Below, one piece after another: positions 7,501 through 15,558 of a stretch of DNA of 39,061 nucleotides. The DNA comes from Myroides sp. WP-1 (GTDB taxonomy: Bacteria > Bacteroidota > Bacteroidia > Flavobacteriales > Flavobacteriaceae). Positions within the stretch are counted from its first letter, which is position 1; the number at the start of each line of letters is the position of its first letter. A program made the translations under genes and the position numbers. The notes beneath the pieces were generated by a model. It was not told where the DNA came from and did no database searches. It worked only from the letters and a program-made list of their open reading frames with translations. Where the stretch lies: positions 1 through 39,061 of the forward strand of contig NZ_JACHTC010000024.1 in the NCBI RefSeq assembly GCF_014145635.1, given 5' to 3'.

Positions 7501-8846
7501 GCATATGGCGTAATCCAAAATAGCGTAAACGTATAGAAGATGCTGTAGGTATAGGCCCAAAAAGAATCTTTAATTGTGTATTTATTCGCGTAAAAAATGA
7601 CTTGAATAGAAGAAAAAATAAGGATTCCGGCTAAGGCACTAGTAACAAACATAATCGGATAGCTCAAGACTAAGTACAACATTAGAAGAAGCATAGGATA
7701 AGCTAAAATTACTTTGAGCCATTGGTTGAGCAATAAAATACGCGGGCCAACGGTTGATCCTTTTCTAAACTTGGTGAACGCAAATTTACTCATCATAATA
7801 TTCTCGCGTACATTACTGCGTTCCCAGCGAATAAACATTTTGTATAAACCTTTAAATCGCTCTGGTGTATTGGTTAATACGTAAGCGTTCTTTTGAAACA
7901 AAACATGATATCCTTGTTTTAAAATCATGTTTGTCATGGCGCGATCTTCTCCAATATCAGAAGGGTTACCCATAAAAGTTTGATTAATCCAAGCTTCTAA
8001 ACAGTTCATAACAGCTTCTCTGCGGTATGCAGCAAGTGCCCCAGGTGTACATAACACACTGTTTAATGCACTTTGAGCAGAACGTATAAATTCAAAGCTA
8101 AAAACAAAACTTACATTGAGCATTTTGGGAATGATTCCATTTTGAGTATTGAGCACAGCTACATTACCACCAACAGCACCACATAAATCATTGTTTACAA
8201 ATGGACTAACGAGCTGTCTTAATGTGTCTTGCTTTACAATTGAATCACTGTCTACCGTTACAAAAACCTCTCCTTTACCCAAGTTAAATCCTCGGTATAA
8301 GGCATGTCTTTTCCCCATGTTTTTGGGTTGTTGATAGATTGTTACACGAGATCCCAATACCGCTTTAGCTCTTTGCATCCACTCCCAAGTATCATCTTTA
8401 CTTCCGTCATCGAAAGAGATAATCTCTAATTTTTCAGCAGGAAAATCACTTTGTGCCAAGCTTAACAAAGTATCATAAACCAAACGCCCTTCATTATAAG
8501 CCGGAACAATAACCGTACAAGTAGGTAGTTGCTCGTCATCAACAGCAGCAACAGGCTTGTATTTAAAGTATTGATAAAATATATACAGCAAGAACAGCAC
8601 TTGTATAGCAAGTAAGAACAAGCTAACTCCAAAAAATAGTTGTCCGCTAAAACCTTCTAAACGCTTGAGTTGAATTTTTGCAAAATAGGGTTGAAAGTGA
8701 TACAAGGCAATCACACTACTAAATAAAAGCGTAAAAGTAAGTGCTAATACAAAGTAATCGGTTAAACTAAATCGCTTTGGTTTATTTGATATTTGCGATG
8801 ATCCGAGATCATTTCGAGCAAAATTGGGGACTTGGTTTGTTTTCAT
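7446..8846 (-). CDS. Membrane glycosyltransferase, family 2 (NodC/hyaluronan synthase/BcsA type)
   Basis: 466 residues from the ATG at 8846. The frame extends to an ATG at 8909, but the 21 extra residues look unrelated to the family. Two transmembrane helices (about 29-50 and 71-93) precede the cytoplasmic GT-A domain: VIVPAYNEG (113-120), DDGS (146-149), DSDS (199-202, the metal-binding DxD) and GED (299-301, catalytic Asp). The QxxRW motif appears as MFIRW (337-341), with the Gln replaced. Three or four helices follow. Enzymes of this build polymerise a sugar from a UDP or other nucleotide donor and move the chain across the inner membrane; which sugar is unknown. The last codons are repeated in the array downstream. 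galE lies divergently upstream. Confidence 0.85.
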   Translation of the reverse strand: MKTNQVPNFARNDLGSSQISNKPKRFSLTDYFVLALTFTLLFSSVIALYHFQPYFAKIQLKRLEGFSGQLFFGVSLFLLAIQVLFLLYIFYQYFKYKPVAAVDDEQLPTCTVIVPAYNEGRLVYDTLLSLAQSDFPAEKLEIISFDDGSKDDTWEWMQRAKAVLGSRVTIYQQPKNMGKRHALYRGFNLGKGEVFVTVDSDSIVKQDTLRQLVSPFVNNDLCGAVGGNVAVLNTQNGIIPKMLNVSFVFSFEFIRSAQSALNSVLCTPGALAAYRREAVMNCLEAWINQTFMGNPSDIGEDRAMTNMILKQGYHVLFQKNAYVLTNTPERFKGLYKMFIRWERSNVRENIMMSKFAFTKFRKGSTVGPRILLLNQWLKVILAYPMLLLMLYLVLSYPIMFVTSALAGILIFSSIQVIFYANKYTIKDSFWAYTYSIFYTFTLFWITPYAIATANRRGWLTRTLPTK

Positions 8847-9057
8847 AATATTGAGTTTTGGGGAAAATGAATTGAATTTTGGGACTAAGGAAGTGCTGAG
8901 GTTCACCACTTCGGAATCATAGTATATTCATTTCCTCTAATTTTAGTGCAAGATGCATGCCAAGCGAATTTACTGGGGTTAACAGCCGTTTTTTTCGGGG
9001 AACTTCCCCACTTTGTTGAATTGAACAACAGTTTGATTGAGTAAACGCGATTTTTTG

Positions 9058-9281
9058 CTCACCACCTCACCACCTCATCGCCTCACCACCTCACCACCTC
9101 ACCACCTCACCACCTCACCACCTCACCACCTCAACACCTCAACACCTCAACACCTCAACACCTCAACACCTCAACACCTCAACACCTCAACACCTCACCA
9201 CCTCAACACCTCAACACCTCAACACCTCACCACCTCACCACCTCAACACCTCACCACCTCAACACCTCACCACCTCACCAT
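9058..9281. repeat. Octamer tandem array, 28 units of CTCACCAC / CTCAACAC
   Basis: The period is 8 bp. Units differ almost only at the fifth base (C or A); unit 3 is CTCATCGC and unit 28 ends in T. The C- and A-type units are arranged in blocks, as expected of slippage. The other strand is G-rich (GTGGTGAG or GTGTTGAG). The same octamer, in the opposite orientation, builds the array at 38801-39061. An 85-codon plus-strand open frame here is only the repeat translated. Confidence 0.95.
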
Positions 9282-9293
9282 CTATCTCACCTA

Positions 9294-9365
9294 GTTTATA
9301 TTGGTTTTAGTGTTCGATGAATATATCTCACTGAGTTTATATTTGTTTCGGTGTTCGATGAATCT
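9294..9365. repeat. Imperfect direct repeat, period 41 bp
   Basis: GTTTATATTGGTTTTAGTG at 9294 and GTTTATATTTGTTTCGGTG at 9335 each continue into TTCGATGAAT. The two copies differ at a few positions. They sit between the octamer array and the galE promoter; the role is unknown. Confidence 0.7.
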
Positions 9366-9462
9366 ACACTGCGTTTCGATTTTCACTGCGTTTCGATTTC
9401 ATCGCCTCACCAAACACCAAACAACGCACAACAAACAACGCACAACAAACAAAAAAAACAAG

Positions 9463-9470
9463 TATCTTTG
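9463..9470 (+). promoter_or_regulatory. Promoter -7 element for galE
   Basis: TATCTTTG, a full TAnnTTTG match, with a predicted leader of about 19 nt before the ATG at 9496. There is no TTG at the -33 distance; that stretch is an A/C-rich repeat. Confidence 0.55.
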
Positions 9471-9495
9471 GTTGAAGTATAATTAATAAGATCAG

Positions 9496-10512
9496 ATGAA
9501 GATATTAGTGACAGGTGGACTGGGATTTATAGGTTCTCATACAGTAGTAGCATTGCAACAAAAAGGATATGAAGTGATTGTTGTTGACAATTTGTCTAAT
9601 GCTTCAATTGAGGTTTTAGAGGGAATTTATAAGATCACGGGGGTGAGACCTGAATTTCATGAATTAGACCTGTGCAATAAAAAAGCCGTCTTTCATTTTT
9701 TTGAAACACATACAGACTTCGCTGGAGTGATTCACTTTGCTGCGTCCAAAGCTGTTGGAGAGAGTATGCAGAAACCTTTACTTTATTATGAAAACAATTT
9801 CTTTTCTTTGATTAATGTATTGTCTGCCTTACAGCAGTTTAACCTCACCAAATTCTTGTTTAGTTCTTCTTGTACTGTTTATGGACAAGGAGAGACTATG
9901 CCCATAACGGAGGAAGAAACTATAAAATCAGCCTTATCTCCTTATGGCAATACAAAACAAGTAGGTGAGGAGATTATTATTGATTTAGCAAAGGTATACC
10001 CATTGCAAGCCGTATTATTGCGTTATTTTAATCCTATTGGAGCACATGAATCGGGCTATATTGGTGAATCTCCGCTAGGAGTTCCTTATAATTTGATTCC
10101 CTATATTACCCAAACAGCTGTAGGTATACGGGAATACCTTTCTATTTATGGACAAGATTACGATACACCAGACGGTACTTGTGTGCGCGACTACATTCAC
10201 GTTACAGACTTAGCGGATGCACACGTAAGAGCGATGGAATACTTGATTCAGGAAAAGAATACAGCGCAAGTAGAAGCTTTCAACGTTGGAAATGGACAAG
10301 GATATTCCGTCTTGGAACTAGTTCATTCGTTTGAACGCGTAAGTGGAATAAAAATCAACTATAAAATTGTAGAACGCCGTCCAGGAGATATCGATAAAGC
10401 GTGGGCTAACACAGATAAAATTCAAAGAATACTCGGATGGAAACCAACAAAAACACTCGATGATATGTTAGCGAGTGCTTGGAAATGGGAACAAAAATCA
10501 AGAGGTAATTAA
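9496..10512 (+). CDS. galE: UDP-glucose 4-epimerase
   Basis: 338 residues, the standard GalE length. It interconverts UDP-glucose and UDP-galactose in the cytoplasm, using tightly bound NAD. The Rossmann motif TGGLGFIG is at 6-13, DNLSNAS at 31-37, the catalytic serine region SSSCTVYG at 123-130, and the SDR pair Y150-K154 in SPYGNTKQ. Further GalE hallmarks are LRYFNPIGAHESGYIGE, CVRDYIHVTDLADAH and RRPGDIDKAWANTDKI. It lies divergent to the membrane glycosyltransferase and could supply its UDP-sugar donor, but that link is only positional. The next gene follows after 26 bases and probably shares the transcript. Confidence 0.96.
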   Translation: MKILVTGGLGFIGSHTVVALQQKGYEVIVVDNLSNASIEVLEGIYKITGVRPEFHELDLCNKKAVFHFFETHTDFAGVIHFAASKAVGESMQKPLLYYENNFFSLINVLSALQQFNLTKFLFSSSCTVYGQGETMPITEEETIKSALSPYGNTKQVGEEIIIDLAKVYPLQAVLLRYFNPIGAHESGYIGESPLGVPYNLIPYITQTAVGIREYLSIYGQDYDTPDGTCVRDYIHVTDLADAHVRAMEYLIQEKNTAQVEAFNVGNGQGYSVLELVHSFERVSGIKINYKIVERRPGDIDKAWANTDKIQRILGWKPTKTLDDMLASAWKWEQKSRGN

Positions 10513-10538
10513 ACTATAATTGTTTTAAAAAAACGCCA

Positions 10539-11024
10539 ATGAAAAAAATTAGCATTGAAATTAAATGGGGCATTATTTTTTCGCTTGTCGGATTATTGTG
10601 GATGCTAGTAGAAAGGATAGCCGGATTGCACAGCACCTATATTGATTACCACATGTATCTCACCAATTTGTTCGCTATTCCTGCTATTATTGTGATGGTA
10701 CTTGCACTACGCGATAAAAAGAAAAACTTTTATGGAGGTGATATGACCTATAGTGAAGGGATGTTATCCGGTTTTGTAATTTCCTTAGTCATTGCTCTTT
10801 TAAGTCCACTAACGCAGTGGGTTACTAGTTTTGTTATTACACCCGAATTCTTCCCTAATGTAATTAAACGATCCGTTGAATTGGGATATTATGCATCTGA
10901 AGCGGATGCTGCTAGTTATTTTAATTATGCAAATTATGCAAAACAAGGGTTTCTTATGTCTCTGATGATGGGAGTTGCAACCACCGCAATTTGTATGATT
11001 TTTATTAAATCAAAAGCGAAATAA
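10539..11024 (+). CDS. DUF4199 integral membrane protein
   Basis: 161 residues with four predicted transmembrane helices (about 10-28, 40-58, 76-98 and 137-156). The segment LRDKKKNFYGGDMTYSEGMLSG between helices two and three is the hallmark of DUF4199, a Bacteroidota family of unknown role. It follows galE by 26 bases and is followed by a strong terminator, so the two genes probably form a unit, though no functional link is known. Confidence 0.85.
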   Translation: MKKISIEIKWGIIFSLVGLLWMLVERIAGLHSTYIDYHMYLTNLFAIPAIIVMVLALRDKKKNFYGGDMTYSEGMLSGFVISLVIALLSPLTQWVTSFVITPEFFPNVIKRSVELGYYASEADAASYFNYANYAKQGFLMSLMMGVATTAICMIFIKSKAK

Positions 11025-11039
11025 TTTTTTATTCTATAA

Positions 11040-11079
11040 CCCCAACAACTTGTTTTGTAAGATGTTGGGGCTTTTTTTT
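11040..11079 (+). terminator. Intrinsic terminator after the DUF4199 gene
   Basis: CCCCAACA (11040-11047) pairs with TGTTGGGG (11063-11070), followed by a C and eight Ts. Confidence 0.9.
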
Positions 11080-11110
11080 GTTGTAGCTTTTTTGCTTTTT
11101 TCTAAAAAAA

Positions 11111-11140
11111 TTGTTAAATAATATTATTTGACTACCTTTG
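11111..11140 (+). promoter_or_regulatory. Full Bacteroidota promoter for the phosphoethanolamine transferase
   Basis: TTG (11111-11113), 19 nt, then TACCTTTG (11133-11140): exact -33 and -7 elements at ideal spacing. The transcript should start near 11147, leaving a leader of about 104 nt before the ATG at 11251. The leader contains the inverted repeat ATACTTAA (11171-11178) / TTAAGTAT (11188-11195). Confidence 0.7.
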
Positions 11141-11250
11141 CGCGAATGTTTACAAATAGCGAAAAAATAGATACTTAAGTTTTATTTTTAAGTATTTCGT
11201 TGATTTTTAACGAATCAAATATTTTTTTGTTGTTTTATTTTTCACACCTT

Positions 11251-12813
11251 ATGCGTACGACAAAAAAGAGCAAGGAAAATTATTTTTTACTCCTTCTATT
11301 TCTATTGGTTTTTTTACCCAATATATTCTATTTTATACATTATACCATGTTGGAGTTCAGGCTCTTTTTGAATAATGTGGTTTTGCTGTGTTTTATTTTA
11401 GCTTGCTGGAAAATACCTAAAATAGGAAGGGGAATCTCAGCTCTTTTACTGTTGCTATTCACCGTAAATAACGGATTAGCGATTATGAGTTTTTTCTTGT
11501 ATAAAGAAGCTTTTAACGTTGCTTTGGCGTATAACATCCTAGTAACAAACAAATCTGAAGCCATAGAAGCGTTATTGACGTTTAAGTTAGCCATTTTTGC
11601 CCTTGTAACTTATTATATAGCTTTGTTCTATTTGATACATCGAGTAGCGAAAAGACAGTGGAAGACGTCCTACCTTTTGCTTGTGGCTGTTGTACTTTTG
11701 ATTTATCCTATTGGATTTAAATCGTATAACTATTATAAAAAAGACAAAATTCTCACGGGTGAATCCTTGGGATGGATGGCAAAATACAATATATTAACTA
11801 ACACTCCTTTATACAATCTTGCGTCTTTTTATGAGGCAAATCGCTTTATCAGTGAACTAGCAAAAGTTAAAGAACAACATATGGTTTACCCTCACTTTAC
11901 AGTTGAAGATACAGGGTTAGAAACAATTGTTGTGGTTCTTGGTGAATCCGCACGAAAAGATGTCTTGGATATTTATGGAGGAAAGCACCCAACAACTCCT
12001 TTACTGCGAAAGCGAATGGAGAACTTGCTGATTTATGACCAGGCAATTGCGCCTAGTTCTTTTACCAATACAGCATTGTCTTTTATGTTGTCTAAGTCAA
12101 TTCCTATGGACAAGAAAGACTTTAAGTTGGCAACGCTAAATGATAATGTCATTGCATTGGCAAATAGTACCAATGTATGGGATACCTATTGGTTGTCTAA
12201 TCAAGATGAAGTGGGAATTTACGAAAACCTTTATAGCGTCATCACAAAAGATGCTAAACACCGTGAACATACCAAAGAAAAATCATATGATGAGGTAATC
12301 CTTCCTATGTTAACCCATGTATTGCAAGATGCCAATAAAAAGCGCCTTATATTCATCCATTTAAAAGGAAGTCACATGAAAGTAAGTGAGCGATATCCAG
12401 ATGCATTTGATCATTTTCAAGTAGACGAACGCCCATTGTATAATGCATATTACAACAGTATTCTCTACACAGATTACATTCTCGATGAAATTATTAAAAA
12501 AGTAGAAAATCAAAAAAGTGTTGTTTTGTATCTATCCGATCACGGACAAACACAAAAGAAAGATAAATATATTCACGGGTTTACAACAAAGGGATTGGAT
12601 GTTCCATTCGTTATTTGGCACAGTAATTTAGTCGCTGATACACACAAGATGACAGGCCGAAATGAACAACCTATTTCAACGACTAATCTATACAATATAG
12701 TAAGTGATTTGCTAGGAGTTAAAGGACTTGATGAGAAAGATAATAACACCGAATTAAAAGCACTTTCTCCTTCCTTTGAGGTGGTAACATATGAAGCAAT
12801 AGAACAAGATTAA
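11251..12813 (+). CDS. Phosphoethanolamine transferase, EptA/MCR-like (alkaline phosphatase/sulfatase superfamily)
   Basis: 520 residues from the ATG at 11251. The frame opens earlier with a TTG at 11200, inside the leader, which I reject. About five N-terminal transmembrane helices (to about residue 160) anchor a periplasmic catalytic domain. Metal and nucleophile motifs are visible: VVLGESARKD (E232), the nucleophile threonine in SSFTNTALS (T274 by analogy with EptA/MCR), FIHLKGSHM, and LSDHGQ (D430, H431). The family moves phosphoethanolamine from phosphatidylethanolamine onto lipid A or other glycans at the outer face of the inner membrane. The true acceptor here is unknown. It is monocistronic and followed by the HdeD-type gene after 117 bases. 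Confidence 0.88.
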   Translation: MRTTKKSKENYFLLLLFLLVFLPNIFYFIHYTMLEFRLFLNNVVLLCFILACWKIPKIGRGISALLLLLFTVNNGLAIMSFFLYKEAFNVALAYNILVTNKSEAIEALLTFKLAIFALVTYYIALFYLIHRVAKRQWKTSYLLLVAVVLLIYPIGFKSYNYYKKDKILTGESLGWMAKYNILTNTPLYNLASFYEANRFISELAKVKEQHMVYPHFTVEDTGLETIVVVLGESARKDVLDIYGGKHPTTPLLRKRMENLLIYDQAIAPSSFTNTALSFMLSKSIPMDKKDFKLATLNDNVIALANSTNVWDTYWLSNQDEVGIYENLYSVITKDAKHREHTKEKSYDEVILPMLTHVLQDANKKRLIFIHLKGSHMKVSERYPDAFDHFQVDERPLYNAYYNSILYTDYILDEIIKKVENQKSVVLYLSDHGQTQKKDKYIHGFTTKGLDVPFVIWHSNLVADTHKMTGRNEQPISTTNLYNIVSDLLGVKGLDEKDNNTELKALSPSFEVVTYEAIEQD

Positions 12814-12930
12814 AAAGCTGTTTTTAAGTAAAATTGTGATGTAATTCATGTTTATTCAATAAAGTTTGCGATTGTTTAAAAAAATTTTCACATCCTGTAA
12901 TAAAGTTGTATCTTTAAAAGAAAAGAAAAC

Positions 12931-13572
12931 ATGAGTAGTATTATTTTTAATCGTATCAAGCAGAATGTTAAGCATTGGTATCTTCCAGTAATCTTAGGCG
13001 TTGTTTTTATTATTGCGGGAATCTTTATTATGATGACGCCCGTTGCGTCTTATCTCTCTTTAGCCTTGTTGTTTAGTTGGCTTTTCTTTTTCTCAGGAAT
13101 AGCAGAAATAGCGTTTGCCTTGAGCAATAGAAAAGAACTAGATGGTTGGGGATGGATTTTATTTTCTGGTATTGTCGATGTTGTTTTAGGACTTATCTTA
13201 CTTAGTAAACCAGCTATTACGCTACAAGTTTTACCCATCTATGTAGGGTGTATTTTACTTTTCCGTTCAGTGCGTAGTTTGAGCATGGCAGTAGAGTTAA
13301 ATCGATATGGTGTTAAAGGAATCTCTTCGATGGTTCTTTTCGGAATTTTAGGTTTGTTATTTGCAATCTTTATGATGACAAATCTTGAAGCAGGTGCCTT
13401 TACAATTGTATACTGGACTGCTTTTTCCATCATGACTTTAGGATTGTTTAGTGTAATCTACGGAGTAAAGTTGAAAAAGCTAAAAAATAGAGGTTCTAAA
13501 ATTAGTGAAGAACTTACCAAAAAATGGGAAGCTGTTCAGGACGAAATTAAAAAAGCAATGGACAATGAATAA
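12931..13572 (+). CDS. HdeD-family (DUF308) membrane protein
   Basis: 213 residues with six predicted transmembrane helices in three pairs, the DUF308 repeat pattern of HdeD. LGVVFIIAGIFIMMTP, WGWILFSGIVDVVLGLILL and MVLFGILGLLFAIFMMT are the repeat starts. A charged, helical C-terminal tail (about 180-213, KISEELTKKWEAVQDEIKK) lies in the cytoplasm. E. coli HdeD is linked to acid resistance at high cell density; the role here is unproven. A TATCTTTA sequence at 12909 is a weak -7 candidate. Confidence 0.88.
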   Translation: MSSIIFNRIKQNVKHWYLPVILGVVFIIAGIFIMMTPVASYLSLALLFSWLFFFSGIAEIAFALSNRKELDGWGWILFSGIVDVVLGLILLSKPAITLQVLPIYVGCILLFRSVRSLSMAVELNRYGVKGISSMVLFGILGLLFAIFMMTNLEAGAFTIVYWTAFSIMTLGLFSVIYGVKLKKLKNRGSKISEELTKKWEAVQDEIKKAMDNE

Positions 13573-13590
13573 GTCAATTGCAACTAATAT

Positions 13591-13626
13591 AAAAAAAGGA
13601 TCTATTTTTAAATAGATCCTTTTTTT
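13591..13626. terminator. Bidirectional terminator between convergent genes
   Basis: GGATCTATTT (13598-13607) pairs with AAATAGATCC (13610-13619), with an A run before and a T run after. It serves the HdeD gene (+). Its T run overlaps the stop codon of the TetR gene (-). Confidence 0.88.
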
Positions 13627-14323
13627 ATTCTTCTTTACTCGCTTTTTCGTAAGCATCAAAAATCAGTTCTTGTATTGCTTGGGCAATTCTGTCTTTTCCT
13701 TCTTCTGTATTGATGTCAATACCACAAAATTTACTTCCGTTGTTTTTAGCGTGTAAACTAAGATAGTATATTCCACTAATTACAAGTGCTAAACGCGCAC
13801 GAATATCTACAGAAGAATTTTCAAAGAACGGAATAGTTTTGGAAAATAAATGCTCTCCAAGGTCTTCTCTCGCATCGGCAATTTTTCTTAAAATCTCGTT
13901 GTACTCTCCAATCTCCCAGTGAATGATGCGCTGTAAGGCGCGATCTTTTAGTAACGTATCAAACTGATTTTGTAGCAGTTGATTAATATCGTATTGCGTT
14001 AATTTATCTGGATTGTTGAGTAAATTCTGAACGCTGTTATTTGCTTTGCTCTTGAAAAAGTCTTTTTGATTGATATAGTCCTCTACTAGATTGTCTACAC
14101 CACCAAAATAGGTCCAAACAAGTTTCTTATCTACACCAGCGACTTTAGCAATATTCGGAGCAGTTAGTGCAGTATAGCCGTTTTTTTGCAATACTTTGCC
14201 TACTGCAGCAATCATTTTGTTCATCGTACGAGATTTATCTCGAATGGGACCAGAAGAAACTTTTCGAACTTTTACAGTCGAGTCTTCTTTCTTTTTATTA
14301 GATGTGGTTTCTTTTTTGCGCAT
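13625..14323 (-). CDS. TetR-family transcriptional regulator
   Basis: 232 residues from the ATG at 14323; an ATG at 14380 would add 19 residues of no recognisable type. A Lys-rich N-terminal tail (about 1-30) precedes the TetR helix-turn-helix: TMNKMIAAVGKVLQKNGYTALTAPNIAKVAGVDKKLVWTYFGGVDNLVEDYI, split here as residues of about 33-85, with recognition helix KKLVWTYF. The C-terminal ligand-binding half is helical and not assignable to a subfamily. A repressor role is expected. Targets could be itself or the divergent gene at 14640. Confidence 0.85.
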   Translation of the reverse strand: MRKKETTSNKKKEDSTVKVRKVSSGPIRDKSRTMNKMIAAVGKVLQKNGYTALTAPNIAKVAGVDKKLVWTYFGGVDNLVEDYINQKDFFKSKANNSVQNLLNNPDKLTQYDINQLLQNQFDTLLKDRALQRIIHWEIGEYNEILRKIADAREDLGEHLFSKTIPFFENSSVDIRARLALVISGIYYLSLHAKNNGSKFCGIDINTEEGKDRIAQAIQELIFDAYEKASKEE

Positions 14324-14639
14324 TTTTTTTCGAATTAAAACTAGCTCATGCAAGCTGTAACTTTTTTGTGAGATAGTCAAGATAAAACATGTTTTTTAGC
14401 ACCTTTATTCAATGTAAAAAAAATAGTTTCTTCCTTACTTTTTCTTTGTTTTGCTAGAAAACAAGAATTGAATGTAAATATACTTAAAAAAAAACCGATA
14501 GACTTTGCATTTTCAATATATTCCTAGTTAAGAGATAAAAAAATGCAAGTAATCCTATAATGATAAAAAATGTTAAATTATATGTACAGAGTGAACTTTA
14601 GTACACTATTTGTATTGGTTTTTGAAAGTAAACTGACGC
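14324..14639. other. Intergenic region between divergent TetR gene and small membrane protein gene
   Basis: About 315 bases, AT-rich, no gene seen. It contains an imperfect palindrome TGTAC (14583-14587) ... GTACA (14601-14605) with AGAGT/ACTTT inside, 35 bases upstream of the ATG at 14640. This is a candidate operator for the TetR protein. Confidence 0.4.
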
Positions 14640-15038
14640 ATGTATTTAAAAAAGCGAATATATATTGTTTTAGATTGGTTGGGCATCAGTTTTTTCTTGC
14701 TGTGGATTATCTTTAATTGGGCTGTTCAACGCGAGTTAACTACTACTGATTTCTTTATAGGTAGCTACCTCGGCATTGCAGTTTTTGAAGAAGCAGAGCA
14801 CAGTGTTCAATATGATGCAACCACAATTCGAGTGATCAAAATAGGGGACAAAATGAGTTTTTCATTTTCAGATTCTATTCCTGCCATTTATAAAGTCCAA
14901 GTCAAACAACATACACAAGGGGATCTCATCAATCTAAATGCATGCGAAACCAATTACATCCGATTAGATACTCGTAAATTGGAGATCCTATTTAACGATG
15001 GCACTAAAAGTTGGTTTGTTTACGCAGACCGATTGTAA
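14640..15038 (+). CDS. Small membrane-anchored protein of unknown function
   Basis: 132 residues. A single hydrophobic segment (about 9-28, YIVLDWLGISFFLLWIIFNW) is followed by a soluble, beta-rich domain with TTIRVIKIGDKMSFSFSDSIP and ETNYIRLDTRKLEILFNDGTKSWFVYADRL. It resembles small PH-like or beta-barrel membrane-tethered domains only in general character; I cannot name a family. It is divergent from the TetR gene and convergent with the next gene, with 28 bases between stop codons and no obvious terminator. Confidence 0.65.
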   Translation: MYLKKRIYIVLDWLGISFFLLWIIFNWAVQRELTTTDFFIGSYLGIAVFEEAEHSVQYDATTIRVIKIGDKMSFSFSDSIPAIYKVQVKQHTQGDLINLNACETNYIRLDTRKLEILFNDGTKSWFVYADRL

Positions 15039-15066
15039 AGTACAAAATAACGCATTGTTATATCTA

Positions 15067-15558
15067 CTAAGCTATAAAGGTATGATTGTCGATAGATATA
15101 GCTTGGATTTTGGGCGTTAAGTCCAAAACATTGCGCTGTTTGATTAAATTGGAAAAAGATGAAGAAATCGAATGTTGTCGACCTTCTATCAACTGTTTGT
15201 GCGTGACTTTTTTCAATAGCAGTATCTTGTGATTCTCTTTCTTTAATTCAATTAGCAAATAGTTAATAGATGGTAAACCTTTATTGTCTAAGGTGTGATC
15301 TTCCGTGATAAAGGTGTCTTTTTTGAAGTATAACTGTTCGATTGAACCAAGCGAAGCAGCCATCTTATTTTTGTTTTTATCCAAGAGCTTGCTCAGTTGG
15401 TTAGAGTACAATGTACTCAAATGAAGCGTTTCATCTCGAGTGAGAAATAAAGGGGACACGGTTGAATTGTTATTGTAAATAGCAAATACTTGCATAACAA
15501 TAGGATCTTGTTGTTGGAGAAACAACTCGATCAACTGGGTTAATTCTTTCTCTTTCAT
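15067..15558 (-). CDS. Cytoplasmic protein of unknown function
   Basis: 163 residues, no signal and no transmembrane segment. It starts MKEKELTQLIELFLQQQ with an amphipathic helix. The middle (SLGSIEQLYFKKD, then LPSINYLLIELKKENHKILLLKK) suggests an alpha/beta fold. I do not recognise it. It stands alone on the minus strand, with a 600-base gene-poor stretch upstream. Confidence 0.6.
   Translation of the reverse strand: MKEKELTQLIELFLQQQDPIVMQVFAIYNNNSTVSPLFLTRDETLHLSTLYSNQLSKLLDKNKNKMAASLGSIEQLYFKKDTFITEDHTLDNKGLPSINYLLIELKKENHKILLLKKVTHKQLIEGRQHSISSSFSNLIKQRNVLDLTPKIQAISIDNHTFIA

Larger units (their letters stand above)
8910..9495. other. Intergenic region between divergent GT2 gene and galE, rich in repeats
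   Basis: About 585 bases with no believable gene. From left to right it holds a short GC palindrome (GGGGAACTTCCCC, 8997-9009), the octamer array at 9058-9281, a 41-bp imperfect direct repeat (9294-9324 and 9335-9365), short repeats of ACTGCGTTTCGATTT and of CAACGCACAACAAA, and the galE -7 box at 9463. Confidence 0.7.

Noticed and set aside
8847..8909. Upstream ATG for the membrane glycosyltransferase
   Set aside because: The 21 extra residues are polar, precede an already unstructured N-terminus and have no family match known to me; it remains possible.
9037..9294. 85-codon plus-strand open frame rich in His, Thr, Ser and Pro
   Set aside because: It is the octamer array translated. An 8-bp repeat gives a 24-bp, 8-residue period with no stop; there is no protein-like start or end.
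11200..11250. Upstream TTG start for the phosphoethanolamine transferase
   Set aside because: It would begin in the leader next to an inverted repeat and add 17 residues without family character; the ATG at 11251 fits better.
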